From Chitinophagaceae bacterium DXS (GTDB lineage: Bacteria > Bacteroidota > Bacteroidia > Chitinophagales > Chitinophagaceae), in assembly GCA_030345135.1 (NCBI GenBank), contig CP128386.1:1743704-1807703 (forward strand): 64,000 bases of DNA, written 5' to 3'. The position numbers and the translations under genes are program-made. The notes below the pieces were generated by a model that saw nothing but the letters and a program-made list of their open reading frames with translations, was not told where the DNA came from and made no database searches. Shown piece after piece: positions 34,016 through 43,630 of the stretch (position 1 is the stretch's first letter; each line of letters opens with the position of its first letter).

Positions 34016-34825
34016 CTATCCCGCCGCCGGGATATTCAGGAAATCATCTTCACCCTTACCCATTGCCTGCAGTTTCATCCTTTTAGCGGTTTCATGGCCA
34101 ACATAGCGTTCTATCCATCTTTCAACCAGGTAGATCAGCGGCGTAAGCGCAATGGCCATCACAAACTTGTACATATAGTTCATGGTACCCACAGCAAAGA
34201 TCTGCGCCCAGCTCCAGTTACTGCCGATTTTGAATGCAATGGTGAGTACGATATAACTGTCGATTAACTGAGATATGATCGTAGAACCTGTCGCCCGCAG
34301 CCATACATGTTTTTCACCGGTCACTCTTTTGATGCGATGGAATACAGTTACATCCACAAGCTGGCTTACAAGAAATGCGACAAGGCTTCCGACAATGATC
34401 CACATACCCTGTCCGAAAATGCCGGAAAATGCAGCTTGCATATTTGTAATGCCATCACTCGTTTTGGTCGATAACCAGAAGTCTGCAGGCGGTACTGCTA
34501 TCGCCAGAAAATACATTAGAAAGGCATAAGTTATCAATACTACAGCAGTATAAGAAATGCGTTTAACGGCCTTCGGTCCGTAAAATTCATTTACAATATC
34601 GGTCATGATAAACTCCAGCGGCCATAATAGTACACCGCAGGTGAGATTGAAGGCTAATCCGTCATGACCAAAAAGCGTAAAATTAGCTGGTTTGGCTCCG
34701 AATACTTTTTCCAGGGAAAAGATCTTGGAGCCGATAGATTCTGCAATTAGAGCATTGGCAACGAAAAATGCTGCAAAGCCGATAAACAGTTTGGTTGGTT
34801 TGTCTTTCAGTATGTTAGTTATCAT
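34016..34825 (-). CDS. Queuosine-precursor transporter (YhhQ/VUT family)
   Basis: 269 aa with about six membrane helices. ANALIAESIGSKIFSL near the start, a conserved interior with PLEFIMTDIVNEFYGPKAVKR (about 70-90) and TGEKHVWLRATGSTIISQLIDS (about 168-189) are family signatures. It imports preQ0/preQ1 or queuine for tRNA modification. The small membrane gene at 34827 precedes it with 1 nt between them, so both share a transcript. No riboswitch was recognised upstream. Confidence 0.9.
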   Translation of the reverse strand: MITNILKDKPTKLFIGFAAFFVANALIAESIGSKIFSLEKVFGAKPANFTLFGHDGLAFNLTCGVLLWPLEFIMTDIVNEFYGPKAVKRISYTAVVLITYAFLMYFLAIAVPPADFWLSTKTSDGITNMQAAFSGIFGQGMWIIVGSLVAFLVSQLVDVTVFHRIKRVTGEKHVWLRATGSTIISQLIDSYIVLTIAFKIGSNWSWAQIFAVGTMNYMYKFVMAIALTPLIYLVERWIERYVGHETAKRMKLQAMGKGEDDFLNIPAAG

Positions 34826-34826
34826 C

Positions 34827-35114
34827 TTAAAATATAAAAAAGTATAAAAGCTGTAGCAGCAGGAATCCCATATTTACCATCGATTGCCAGGCTGGCACGA
34901 GGCCCTTAATATTCTTCAATATAAAATAAACCAGCGAAAAGTTCACAACAATATTCACGATTGGTGACAAAATCAATCCAACGATCAGGGCAAAACCTGT
35001 GATAAACTGGGGAAACTGATGACTGCTAAAATGGGCTATCACACAGAGTATAAAGAAAAAATTTCCGATCAGGGCCAGCTTGTTCAAAAATGAGAACCAC
35101 TTATAAGATACCAT
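34827..35114 (-). CDS. Small membrane protein of unknown function
   Basis: 95 aa from the ATG at 35114; an upstream in-frame start would only read the CACAGAG repeat as protein. Two or three hydrophobic helices (LALIGNFFFILCVIAHF, FITGFALIVGLILSPIVNIVVNF, FLLLQLLYFFIF). No family recognised. Its 1-nt spacing to the queuosine-precursor transporter gene suggests a linked membrane role. Confidence 0.65.
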   Translation of the reverse strand: MVSYKWFSFLNKLALIGNFFFILCVIAHFSSHQFPQFITGFALIVGLILSPIVNIVVNFSLVYFILKNIKGLVPAWQSMVNMGFLLLQLLYFFIF

Positions 35115-35153
35115 TGATTTTTGTTGATGTTGCAATATTAGAGGATTTTGGAG

Positions 35154-35500
35154 ATATAGCCACTGAGACGCTGAAACACAGAGGTTTTTTACCACAGATT
35201 ACACGGAGTTTTTTTTCACAGAGTTAAAGGAGAATTTTAAAAATATAGCCACGGAGTAACTGAAACACAGAAAAATTTTAACCACAGATTACACGGAGTT
35301 TTTTTTCACAGAGTTAAAGGAGGATTTATAAAAATATAGCCACAGAGGCACTGAAACACAGAATAATTTTAATTAGTTTAACCACAGAGGTAAAGGAGTT
35401 CTTATCACAGAGTTAAAGGAGTTTAGTATAATCTAGACCATTATTGCATATTCTCTGTGGCTATCTGTGAAAATAACTCAGTGGCATCTGTGGTTAAATT
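35154..35500. repeat. Three tandem repeats of about 90 bp plus an inverted end (CACAGAG family)
   Basis: Units start with atatagcc at 35154, 35243 and 35334. Each carries ctgaaacacagag-type words, accacagattacacggag and ttcacagagttaaagg. The end (about 35450-35500) holds the reverse-complement words tctctgtggctatctgtg and atctgtggttaaa. It fills the divergent gap between the small membrane gene and recF. Confidence 0.9.
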
Positions 35501-35583
35501 GCTTCCACATCTATCATTTTCAACTGTCAATTTTCAATTATCAATTCGACTAATCGTCTTTGATTTTATTATTTTTGCCTTTC

Positions 35584-36675
35584 ATGTTGCAGTTTAGTTC
35601 AATAAAGCTTACCCAATTCCGGAATTATTCATTTCAGCAATTTTCATTCAACAAAAGAATTGTTGGTATCTGCGGTCCTAATGGCAGTGGCAAGACGAAT
35701 TTACTGGACGCTTTATACTATCTCTGTTTTACGAAAAGCTACTTCTCAAGAGCTGACAGCACGAGCGTACAACAAGGCTCTAACGGGTTCCGCATTGACG
35801 GAGCGATCAACAATGGACCTGAAGCACTGCAACTTGTCTGCATTCTCAGAGAAAACGGAAGAAAAGAATTTTCAGTCAACAATGAGATCTACAAAAAATT
35901 CTCACTTCATATAGGCAAGTATCCAGGTGTAATGATTGCGCCGGATGATGTGCAATTGATCACCGGCAGCAGCGAGGAAAGACGGTCTTTTATTGATACT
36001 ATTTTGTCTCAGCTCTCTCCTGTTTATCTTGACCATCTCATCAAATATGGCAAAGTGTTGCAGCAACGGAACGGATTGCTTAAAGCTGCTGCCGAACATC
36101 AGCGGCTTGATGATGCATTGCTTGACATACTTGATGAGCAGCTGATTGGTCTTGGTAATGCTATCTTTGAAGCGAGGAATAGTTTCCTTCGCGACTTCAT
36201 TCCGCTTGTGCAGGAACAATATATTTCAATAGGCGGCGACAATGACCAGGTTGAATTAACTTATGAAAGCCAGTTATTGAAAGCGTCTTTCGCTCATTTG
36301 CTTCAACAAAACCGGCAACGTGATCTTTACCTCCAGCGTACCGGACAAGGCATTCACAAAGACGACATCGATATTCAAATGCAACAGCAACCATTTAAGT
36401 CAGTAGCGTCGCAAGGACAAAGAAAAAGTCTGCTGTTTGCACTTAAGCTTGCAGAATATCTTGTCATAAAAAATAAAAAAGGCTTCCCTCCCATCCTCCT
36501 GTTGGATGACGTTTTTGAGAAGCTCGATGAACAAAGAATGTCAAATCTCCTTCACAAAGTTTGCAATGAGGAAAACGGCCAGGTATTTATTACAGACACG
36601 CACAAGGAAAGACTTCAGGATGCCTTTAGTGAATTAGGGCTGGATTATCAGTTGATAGAACTAAGCAAATGTTAG
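35584..36675 (+). CDS. recF: DNA replication/repair protein RecF
   Basis: 363 aa from the ATG at 35584; a TTG 24 nt upstream is less likely. SMC-like ATPase that loads RecA at gaps. N-terminal LQFSSIKLTQFRNY, Walker A GPNGSGKTN (31-39), the ABC signature SQGQRKSLLFALK and Walker B LLLDDVFEKLD are all present. The DciA-like gene lies downstream across a large inverted repeat. Confidence 0.95.
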   Translation: MLQFSSIKLTQFRNYSFQQFSFNKRIVGICGPNGSGKTNLLDALYYLCFTKSYFSRADSTSVQQGSNGFRIDGAINNGPEALQLVCILRENGRKEFSVNNEIYKKFSLHIGKYPGVMIAPDDVQLITGSSEERRSFIDTILSQLSPVYLDHLIKYGKVLQQRNGLLKAAAEHQRLDDALLDILDEQLIGLGNAIFEARNSFLRDFIPLVQEQYISIGGDNDQVELTYESQLLKASFAHLLQQNRQRDLYLQRTGQGIHKDDIDIQMQQQPFKSVASQGQRKSLLFALKLAEYLVIKNKKGFPPILLLDDVFEKLDEQRMSNLLHKVCNEENGQVFITDTHKERLQDAFSELGLDYQLIELSKC

Positions 36676-36960
36676 ATGTACGATGTCAGATGTACAGTGT
36701 ACGATGTGTGGTGTACTGAAATGTTTGAAGTACGAATTAGGAAGCCCGCCCGCGCCGAACGCGCATTCGGACGGGTACAAAGTACGAATTGAGTCGCCTC
36801 ACAATGACACGATTGGCAAATTACACGTCAAACATCGCCAACAAAATCAGACATCGTCAAATCGTATATCAGACATCCAAACACATCTAAAATCGTACAT
36901 CTAACATCGTACATCTCACATTGCACATCTAACATCGTACATCTCACATCGTACATCAGC
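36673..36960. repeat. Inverted ATGTACGATG / CATCGTACAT arrays between recF and the DciA-like gene
   Basis: Sense words gttagatgtacgatg start inside the recF stop region (36673-36716). A core has gtacgaatt words and one G+C-rich unit (36741-36778, ccgcgccgaacgcgcattcg). From about 36871 to 36960 comes the antisense array of acatcgtacatctaac words. The whole 307-nt gap could fold into one long hairpin. Confidence 0.9.
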
Positions 36961-36982
36961 TAACATTTCCTACCTTTACATT

Positions 36983-37264
36983 ATGGGAGAATATCGACTG
37001 GGCGATGCTATCAGGAACTTCTTGAACAAGAGTTCGTTGAAGAACGGCGTTAGAGCCGTTCAGATCGAAAATGTATGGGAGACCATTATGGGCAAGACGA
37101 TTGCAAAGTATACCGATAAAATTCAGATCATCAACAAAACCCTTTACATATATACATCCGTAGGCCCGCTGAAGCAGGAACTCCTTTTTCAAAAAGCAAC
37201 AATTATTGAAAGGGTAAATGAGGCAATGGGTGACAAAGTGATCAGCGATGTAGTCATTCATTAA
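36983..37264 (+). CDS. DUF721/DciA-like protein
   Basis: 93 aa, only the KH-like DUF721 domain: LGDAIRNFLNKSSLKNGVRA, VWETIMGKTIAKYT and the strand LYIYTSVGPLKQEL. DciA helps load the replicative helicase DnaB; Bacteroidota versions are this short. It follows recF, a common pairing. Confidence 0.85.
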   Translation: MGEYRLGDAIRNFLNKSSLKNGVRAVQIENVWETIMGKTIAKYTDKIQIINKTLYIYTSVGPLKQELLFQKATIIERVNEAMGDKVISDVVIH

Positions 37265-37472
37265 CCATCCGCAACATTCATCAATTTAAATTTTTCCGGA
37301 ATCCGTTTGATTTTACCTCACCCGGCAACGAAATGCAATTTGCCGGTCAATTCATCTTAAAGAAAGTGGAATTGTTGAAAACCTTTGTGTGTCTGTATAA
37401 CACAATGTAAACTGATGCAAAAATTCACACTTAATCCGCTTCACTTGCAGTTTAGTCTACGATGTGCAAGAA

Positions 37473-37934
37473 CTAAATCCAGTAATGCACATACTCACCC
37501 GCAGTATCAGTCTGCGTAATAACCTTATCAGCAACAGCTTTCAATTCGCTGTCCTGCATTGCTTCGCGCATCAGATCGTGAATAGTAAGCACGCCTGAAA
37601 AATCGAATTCTTCAAAAACAGGCAGGTACTTTGACTGGCAACCATTCATCAGTATCATAGCTTTCTCCGCAGTGGACGAAGAATCTATGGCTGGCAAATC
37701 GTTGGTCATAATCTCAGAAACTTTTGTTGTAGCTGCATTTTTGTTCTGCAGCAAAACTTTACGGGTATAATCCCTCTCAGACAAAACGCCGGCGTATTTC
37801 CCTTTGTCCATGACTATCACATAGCTAAGATTACCAGACTGCATTAACAGTAGGGCATCTAAAGCTGAGGAACTGGCATCAATGTAATGGAAATGTGGCC
37901 CCTTTTGGCCCAGGATGTTTTTAACTGTGCGCAT
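37473..37934 (-). CDS. CBS-domain protein
   Basis: 153 aa made of one Bateman pair: CBS1 (about 18-65, LSYVIVMDKGKYAGVLSERDY) and CBS2 (about 80-135, YLPVFEEFDFSGVLTIHDLM). Such stand-alone pairs sense adenine nucleotides and regulate other proteins; the target is unknown. No membrane part. Confidence 0.88.
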   Translation of the reverse strand: MRTVKNILGQKGPHFHYIDASSSALDALLLMQSGNLSYVIVMDKGKYAGVLSERDYTRKVLLQNKNAATTKVSEIMTNDLPAIDSSSTAEKAMILMNGCQSKYLPVFEEFDFSGVLTIHDLMREAMQDSELKAVADKVITQTDTAGEYVHYWI

Positions 37935-38127
37935 GGGAAGAAGTTTAAGTGTTTGTGTAATTTACGAAAAATTGTGCATGTTTTTACTAAAAGCTTACTA
38001 TTAACAATAACTTTTTAAACTAAGTAAACGCTTACTCAACAAGCACCTGAAAATAACAGCGATTGATATTTCGGGTATTTATTTTATCGTTATTTTTCTG
38101 TTGCCAAGCAAAGTCAAAACACTTGTC

Positions 38128-38517
38128 ATGAAAGCATTTCAACGTCTATACAGAAGAACCCGGGGATTGTGGTTGCAATGCCTGGCGCTTTATTATGCTT
38201 TTAGTGACAGAAGGACACCGTGGTATGCAAAGGCAATAATAATTGTGAGCTTGTTGTACCTCGTAAGTCCAATCGACATTATCCCTGATCTCATTCCGAT
38301 TGCGGGCTATCTTGATGACATAGTGGTAGTACCGTTACTGTTCACTTTTGCGGCAAGGCTTGTTCCGCGCAATATAATGAGGTCCAGTCACCTTAAGGCA
38401 GAGGAGCGCATTTACATAGCGAAAAGAAATCTTCTAAAAACCTTGCTCCTTGCTGTTCTCTGGCTTTTCGTAGCTGTTATTGTTGTACGGTATCTTGTCA
38501 TGGCGATAAGAAATTGA
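38128..38517 (+). CDS. DUF1232 (YkvA-like) membrane protein
   Basis: 129 aa from the ATG at 38128; a TTG at 38101 would add nine residues. The DUF1232 core is PWYAKAIIIVSLLYLVSPID then IIPDLIPIAGYLDDIVVVPL, and a second membrane helix ends the protein. Function unknown. It is convergent with the OmpA-like gene across a shared terminator. Confidence 0.85.
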   Translation: MKAFQRLYRRTRGLWLQCLALYYAFSDRRTPWYAKAIIIVSLLYLVSPIDIIPDLIPIAGYLDDIVVVPLLFTFAARLVPRNIMRSSHLKAEERIYIAKRNLLKTLLLAVLWLFVAVIVVRYLVMAIRN

Positions 38518-38576
38518 TCTGCATTATATGTTCTCGGCTTTGTTTAAAACATATACGACAGCAACCTGCAGCAAAT

Positions 38577-38615
38577 AAAAAGGCTTTGAACACATCATGC
38601 ATTCAAAGCCTTTTT
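38577..38615. terminator. Bidirectional terminator
   Basis: Perfect 14-bp stem aaaaaggctttgaa / ttcaaagccttttt with an 11-nt loop, between the convergent DUF1232 and OmpA-like genes. Confidence 0.93.
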
Positions 38616-38637
38616 ATTCGTTAGTTTATTGCAAAAA

Positions 38638-40794
38638 TCAGTAGTACAACTTCATCTCCACCCGACGGTTCTTCGCACGTCCCGCGGCAGTTTTATTGCT
38701 ATCCACAGGTTTTGTATCTCCATAACCTGCAGCATGCAACCTGCTCTCATCAATACCTTTAGATACAAAGTATTTTTTTACGGATGCAGCTCTTTTTTCA
38801 GAAAGTGCCTTGTTAAGAACTGCATTACCGGTATTATCTGTATGTCCTTCAATATCCATTTGAACATCAGCATTATCCTGTAAAACCTTTACTACATCGT
38901 CCAGCGCTGCAAATGATGATTGTAACAGTTTATCGCTGGCTGTTGCAAAAAGCACTTTACGGGCTGACTGATCAATTTTCTTTACAACTTCATCCTTTAT
39001 CTCAGGACATCCCGCATTTGCTGCAATACCGGCCACTTTGGGGCACTTATCCTCCTCATCATTTATACCGTCACCGTCTGTATCCGGCACCGGGCAGCCC
39101 TGGTAACGGGCAACGCCTTTCACAGCCGGACATCTGTCTTCCTCATCATTTATACCATCACCATCAGTATCAGGAACCGGACAACCCTGATATTTAGCGA
39201 CTCCTTTCACCTGGGGACATTTATCTTCTTCATCATTAACACCATCACCGTCCGTGTCAGGTACAGGGCATCCATGATATTTGGCAACACCTTTCACATC
39301 AGGACATTTGTCCGTACTATCAGGAATACCATCACCATCAGTATCTTTAGGCGGAAGGGTTGCTTCAATTACCGGCTCCTTCACTTTATTTTTTGGTCTG
39401 TAAATAGGAATATGCACTCCTGCATAAGCGTCAGCACCTCTAACATTTTGTTTTACGAGGTTAGAAAGAATGGAACCTGAACCAATGTAAAACACGCCCA
39501 CATTAAAACCAATCCCCCAATTAAAGTTATTGTAGGTATTGTAAGAAAAAGGCATAGAAGCTCCCAGCCAACGCGTTTCGTAACGTGGCGTTATTGCTAC
39601 TGAGCTTATATAACCTGCACCAAAAACTTTGTTGCCCACCAGGTTTATATCCGCATTTGCATTGATGAAAAAGTTTTCAACTGCCTGCCAGTCAAGATTT
39701 GCGTGCAATGCTGCGGGCAACTTCACTTTATATGATGAAGGAAGCCCTTGCTCCGTTAAAATACCTTTTATCTGAAGGCGTTTCAGATATTCATCAAGTG
39801 TTTCATCGTCATACATATTAAAATCGTCCTTGGTTAAACCTGATCCATCCAGGCGATAGCTCTTCGCGTTACCTGACAGTGCGTATTTAACACTACCTAT
39901 GTCTGTCACCGCCAGAGAAGCGCGCAGTTTATAATTGCTTTTCGTCTTGCTTAACCACGCAGCCTCTTCGGGATCATCAGTAATATTGCCATCTGGTCGC
40001 CATTCATAAACGCCGCCCAGATCAAAGCCAACTCCATGACTTTTATTCAGATCGCTCCAGGTTATATCACTATTATTAGAACTGGATAGTTGATCTAAAC
40101 CTTTTGAATAATAAAGATTAATATCTCCGTGAAGATTATTAAAGCTATTTTCATCCCTCATGTTAACGGAAAAGTTATTGGCGGTTGCTGAACCTCCAGC
40201 AAAACCGATAACATATTTAGCCGTAATACCGCCTTTAATAAGATGATGTTCATCCTGGAAAAGTACACGTCCGTAACTAACCCCTACATCAGCAAAACCA
40301 TGTACATTAGAACGGAAATTATTCAACGCAAGAGGGGTATTAAAAAAATCAGGATTACTATTACCCACCAGTTGAAAAACGCTATTATCCAGGTTGCGTT
40401 CGTTTGCCAGCCCTCTTACTCTTGTGGTGATTGCAACGGAGTTCTTTTGATCAATGCTCCACATTACAGACGGTCCAATCAAATCAAAATTGGTGAATGT
40501 ATTTTTGTTATTACCGTTATTCACTTTATAAAAATCTTTTCCTTCCACCCAGTCACTAAAGTTCATTTTAAACAGTGATGAGCGTTTGATATTGTATGCA
40601 TTGGTACCACCTGCTGCATTTACAGAAAACAGGTTAATATCAAACTTATAACGGCTGTTTGCAATGTTTGCGGGATTAAAAACCGCACCGCCCACAGTTT
40701 GATAATTATTGTACTGGTAACCTGTAAAGTTTTGTGCATTTGCAAAAGACAACAATCCCATACATAGGATAAATGGATAAACTATTTTTTTCAT
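38638..40794 (-). CDS. Outer-membrane DUF5723 barrel with thrombospondin type 3 repeats and OmpA domain
   Basis: 718 aa. Signal peptide ending FANAQ. Residues about 25-480 match the DUF5723 beta-barrel. Four thrombospondin type 3 calcium repeats of 29 aa (DTDGDGxxDxxDxCP...GCPVP) span about 490-610; at DNA level they form an imperfect 87-bp tandem repeat. The C-terminal OmpA peptidoglycan-binding domain shows DIEGHTDNTGN and AGYGDTKPV. It anchors the outer membrane to the wall. Confidence 0.93.
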   Translation of the reverse strand: MKKIVYPFILCMGLLSFANAQNFTGYQYNNYQTVGGAVFNPANIANSRYKFDINLFSVNAAGGTNAYNIKRSSLFKMNFSDWVEGKDFYKVNNGNNKNTFTNFDLIGPSVMWSIDQKNSVAITTRVRGLANERNLDNSVFQLVGNSNPDFFNTPLALNNFRSNVHGFADVGVSYGRVLFQDEHHLIKGGITAKYVIGFAGGSATANNFSVNMRDENSFNNLHGDINLYYSKGLDQLSSSNNSDITWSDLNKSHGVGFDLGGVYEWRPDGNITDDPEEAAWLSKTKSNYKLRASLAVTDIGSVKYALSGNAKSYRLDGSGLTKDDFNMYDDETLDEYLKRLQIKGILTEQGLPSSYKVKLPAALHANLDWQAVENFFINANADINLVGNKVFGAGYISSVAITPRYETRWLGASMPFSYNTYNNFNWGIGFNVGVFYIGSGSILSNLVKQNVRGADAYAGVHIPIYRPKNKVKEPVIEATLPPKDTDGDGIPDSTDKCPDVKGVAKYHGCPVPDTDGDGVNDEEDKCPQVKGVAKYQGCPVPDTDGDGINDEEDRCPAVKGVARYQGCPVPDTDGDGINDEEDKCPKVAGIAANAGCPEIKDEVVKKIDQSARKVLFATASDKLLQSSFAALDDVVKVLQDNADVQMDIEGHTDNTGNAVLNKALSEKRAASVKKYFVSKGIDESRLHAAGYGDTKPVDSNKTAAGRAKNRRVEMKLYY

Positions 40795-41018
40795 AAATGA
40801 CGAAAGAAATGTTGTTTAAGGCTATTATTCCGCGCAAATATACTTGCAGAATCTGTATGCAATAAAACATTTTTATGTTAACATGAATTGACAGATTTAG
40901 GTTACCTGGATAAGATTTGTGATTGTCAAACGCATTAAATACAGTTACACGGAGTTTCGTTGCGAAGGCACTGGGTAGCACAAAGAATATGCTCAAACTT
41001 TTCAAGGCCGGGAAACAA

Positions 41019-42029
41019 TCAGCCTAAATTATCCTTCTGAAAAAGTTTGGGTGTTACGCCAAAGTGTTCTTTAAACACTTTGGCAAAGTGGCCGATATTA
41101 CTGTAGCCAATCTTGTGTCCCACATCGGTCACCGAAAGCTTACTGGCTAAAAGTTCTGCAGCCTTACTCATTCTCATGTTAAGAAAATAAGTGGCGTAAT
41201 TACTGTTGTACAACGTTTTGAACATCACTGCAAATCTGGTTCTGCTCATCAGACAAATTTTCGCAGCTTCATCCATTGTTGGGGTCGGGTCTTCAATATT
41301 ATTTTCTATTTGTTCTTTTAGCTGAATGATACGCATGGCATCGTCAGAAATAATCCGCTCCTCTCCCAGCTCTTCTTCAATAATATTGTCAAAGAACAAA
41401 GCAACCAGTTCTATCGCGCAACCTTCAAGATAATGCGGGAGCGTGTATGCAGGTGCTTCAGCCGAAAGTGCCTCCTCTACAAGATCATTACTTTTCAAAT
41501 CAAGATTGGTGGTGAATTGCATAGGCTCATAATTTGCGAACTGCTGCATTCTTGTGACACTCAAAGGTGCTATGTTTTTCAGCAGGTGAGAAATTGCCCA
41601 TGACCTGTGAAATATCAATTGAACTGTTCTGAGCTGTTTGCCTATACCCGGATACAGGCTTACTTCCGTTGTATGCGAGCTAAAGAAAACGGCTTCAGCA
41701 AGGCTGCTGCTTATGTTTACAATCCTGCCGCTTTGCTTGTTGATGATTAGCGGAACATTACTAACATTAAAGAGTATTTTATAATGATCATTGCCCGGCA
41801 CTGCTTGCCTGTGAAGTTGCAATTCTTTAAAGAACACACAATCGGTGATGAGAATTGAAAGTCCATCTGTAAGCTCATAAAATTCATAACGACCTTCGGC
41901 AAGACCGCAAGGAAGAGCCAGCCGGTTACCCTGCACAATAACATTTTCGCCAGTCGCCTTGCTTAATGACTCCGCAAAATCAATAAACCACTTCATGCTG
42001 GAACTATAGTAGTAATCCACTTCTATCAT
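41019..42029 (-). CDS. AraC-family transcriptional regulator (copy 1)
   Basis: 336 aa. The N-terminal 220 residues are an unassigned ligand or dimer domain. The C-terminal AraC domain has two helix-turn-helix units (about 245-335), with MSRTRFAVMFKTLYN, VTDVGHKIGYSNIGHFAKVFK and FGVTPKLFQK. It is a tandem paralogue of the gene starting at 43105. Promoter targets are not evident. Confidence 0.9.
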   Translation of the reverse strand: MIEVDYYYSSSMKWFIDFAESLSKATGENVIVQGNRLALPCGLAEGRYEFYELTDGLSILITDCVFFKELQLHRQAVPGNDHYKILFNVSNVPLIINKQSGRIVNISSSLAEAVFFSSHTTEVSLYPGIGKQLRTVQLIFHRSWAISHLLKNIAPLSVTRMQQFANYEPMQFTTNLDLKSNDLVEEALSAEAPAYTLPHYLEGCAIELVALFFDNIIEEELGEERIISDDAMRIIQLKEQIENNIEDPTPTMDEAAKICLMSRTRFAVMFKTLYNSNYATYFLNMRMSKAAELLASKLSVTDVGHKIGYSNIGHFAKVFKEHFGVTPKLFQKDNLG

Positions 42030-42085
42030 ACAATTTTTTTTACGGGTGTTCTCTTTCTTTACGCAACATTGCCTGCATTAAGGCT

Positions 42086-43105
42086 TTACCCTTTAATTAT
42101 TTTAGCGCCTTTCTGATACAGCTTGGGCGTTGTGTTAAAATAATCTTTAAACGCTTTTGCAAAATGGCTTAAGTTATTGTAACCAACCGCATGGCCCACC
42201 TCGGATACCGGTGACCCTTTAAGAAGCAATTCTGCGGCTTTCTGCATTTTTGTCTGCAGGAAATAATCAGAGTAATTTTTATGATAAATAGCCTTAAAAA
42301 GGGAAGCAAATTTTGTTTTACTCATTGCACACTCCGCAGACAGCTCTTCAAGTGGAGGCAATGGCTTATCCAGCGCGCGACTTACTCTTTCCTTGATGGC
42401 CATAACTGTAGACACTTCACTAAACTTAAGTTTCTCGTCATTACAAACAGGTCTTGCCAACCTGTCGGCCACAAGCGCCACAAGTCTTTTAGCACACCCT
42501 TCATAAAATAGTCTTTGCATATAAGTGGGTGGTGTTGAAACCAGTATTTCTTCCGCAATCAACAGCAAGCGCAGATCAAGATCCATAAAAAACTGGACAG
42601 GTTGATCCATTAAGAATTCTCTAGCAAGACCTGGATGCAGTGGTGTCTTTTCTATGTCGTAGTGTTTAATCAGCCAAGCTCTTGAAAAGATGATATTTAC
42701 CATGCGCAAATTACCCTCCGGTGCAGGGTACAATTCCGCACCAAGGCCCGAAGTGCCATAGTACACTGCATTTTTCCAGTCTGTACCTACATCTACAGAA
42801 TCTCCATTCTGCGTAGTAACCCAGACAGGCATGCTGGATAAATTGAAATGCACAATATGAAAGTCATTAATAAGAAGAGGCTTTCGTATAAATTTCACTT
42901 CTTTTGTAAAACGACAGTCCATAAGACTAAGGCCAAGCCCAAGATCCAAAGAATAAAATTCACCCTTGCCTGTCGCAACCGAAGGCGGAAACACCAACGC
43001 ATTATTTTTGGTGTGTATCTTTTCCCCGAAGGCTGCGCCGATGGCCTCAGCTGCATTTTCCAATATTTTTGGACTGGTGGTCAAAGAATACTCAAATTCT
43101 AACAT
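42086..43105 (-). CDS. AraC-family transcriptional regulator (copy 2)
   Basis: 339 aa. Same layout as its neighbour, with MSKTKFASLFKAIYH, VSEVGHAVGYNNLSHFAKAFK and FNTTPKLYQK. The N-terminal domains also align (LEFEYSLTTSPKILENAAEAIG against IEVDYYYSSSMKWFIDFAES), so this is an old duplication. The gap to copy 1 is 56 nt. Confidence 0.9.
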   Translation of the reverse strand: MLEFEYSLTTSPKILENAAEAIGAAFGEKIHTKNNALVFPPSVATGKGEFYSLDLGLGLSLMDCRFTKEVKFIRKPLLINDFHIVHFNLSSMPVWVTTQNGDSVDVGTDWKNAVYYGTSGLGAELYPAPEGNLRMVNIIFSRAWLIKHYDIEKTPLHPGLAREFLMDQPVQFFMDLDLRLLLIAEEILVSTPPTYMQRLFYEGCAKRLVALVADRLARPVCNDEKLKFSEVSTVMAIKERVSRALDKPLPPLEELSAECAMSKTKFASLFKAIYHKNYSDYFLQTKMQKAAELLLKGSPVSEVGHAVGYNNLSHFAKAFKDYFNTTPKLYQKGAKIIKG

Positions 43106-43630
43106 AATGGTTCTTATAGATTAGGATTTCATAATTGTTTTGAGGGGTGTTTTTAAAATTCAAATTAACCGGCGATACTCGAATTAAAAGTTAAAACATC
43201 CAAACCAACTGTTTGTATTCTTTTAACCTTTGCCTGACCTGGCTAATTTTTGAAACCTAACATAGGCGCATGTAACAGAGCTTTAACAACTCATGCTTTC
43301 TATAAAAGAGGACGCAAACGTACCACCTGTTTGGGTGAAAAAATGTTCGCCAAAAACAGATTTATAACCCTAAAATACAAATTCCAAACTTGAAGTTGCA
43401 GAGCAGTAAAAAAAATAACCGATGATTTTTGGTTGAAAAAAAGAGAAATTACACAAAGTACGAATTACAAAGTACGAATTACGAAGTACGAAGTACCTAA
43501 GTTGAACAGGTTTACTTTTTTGCAGGCAGTTCTTTTACTTTAGCCAGGATTTAAAGCCCGGAAGAAAAACAGCATGACTGCACCTGACGTACTTCGTACT
43601 TCGTAATTCGTACTTGCTACCTTATGCTTC
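43106..43630. repeat. 525-nt gap with a perfect 25-bp inverted repeat of GTACGAATT words
   Basis: 43472-43496 and 43589-43613 are perfect reverse complements built from gtacgaattacgaag words, with 92 nt between. More direct words precede the left arm from 43454. The right arm lies 18 nt after the stop of the plsC-type gene. The first 340 nt (43106-43450) are the upstream region of AraC copy 2 and show nothing clear. Confidence 0.9.

Noticed and set aside
34016-35200. PreQ1 riboswitch for the queuosine-precursor transporter
   Set aside because: The upstream region is a coding gene and repeats; no preQ1 aptamer pattern was recognised.
36683-36904. Short plus-strand frame after recF
   Set aside because: Lies wholly in the inverted ATGTACGATG arrays.
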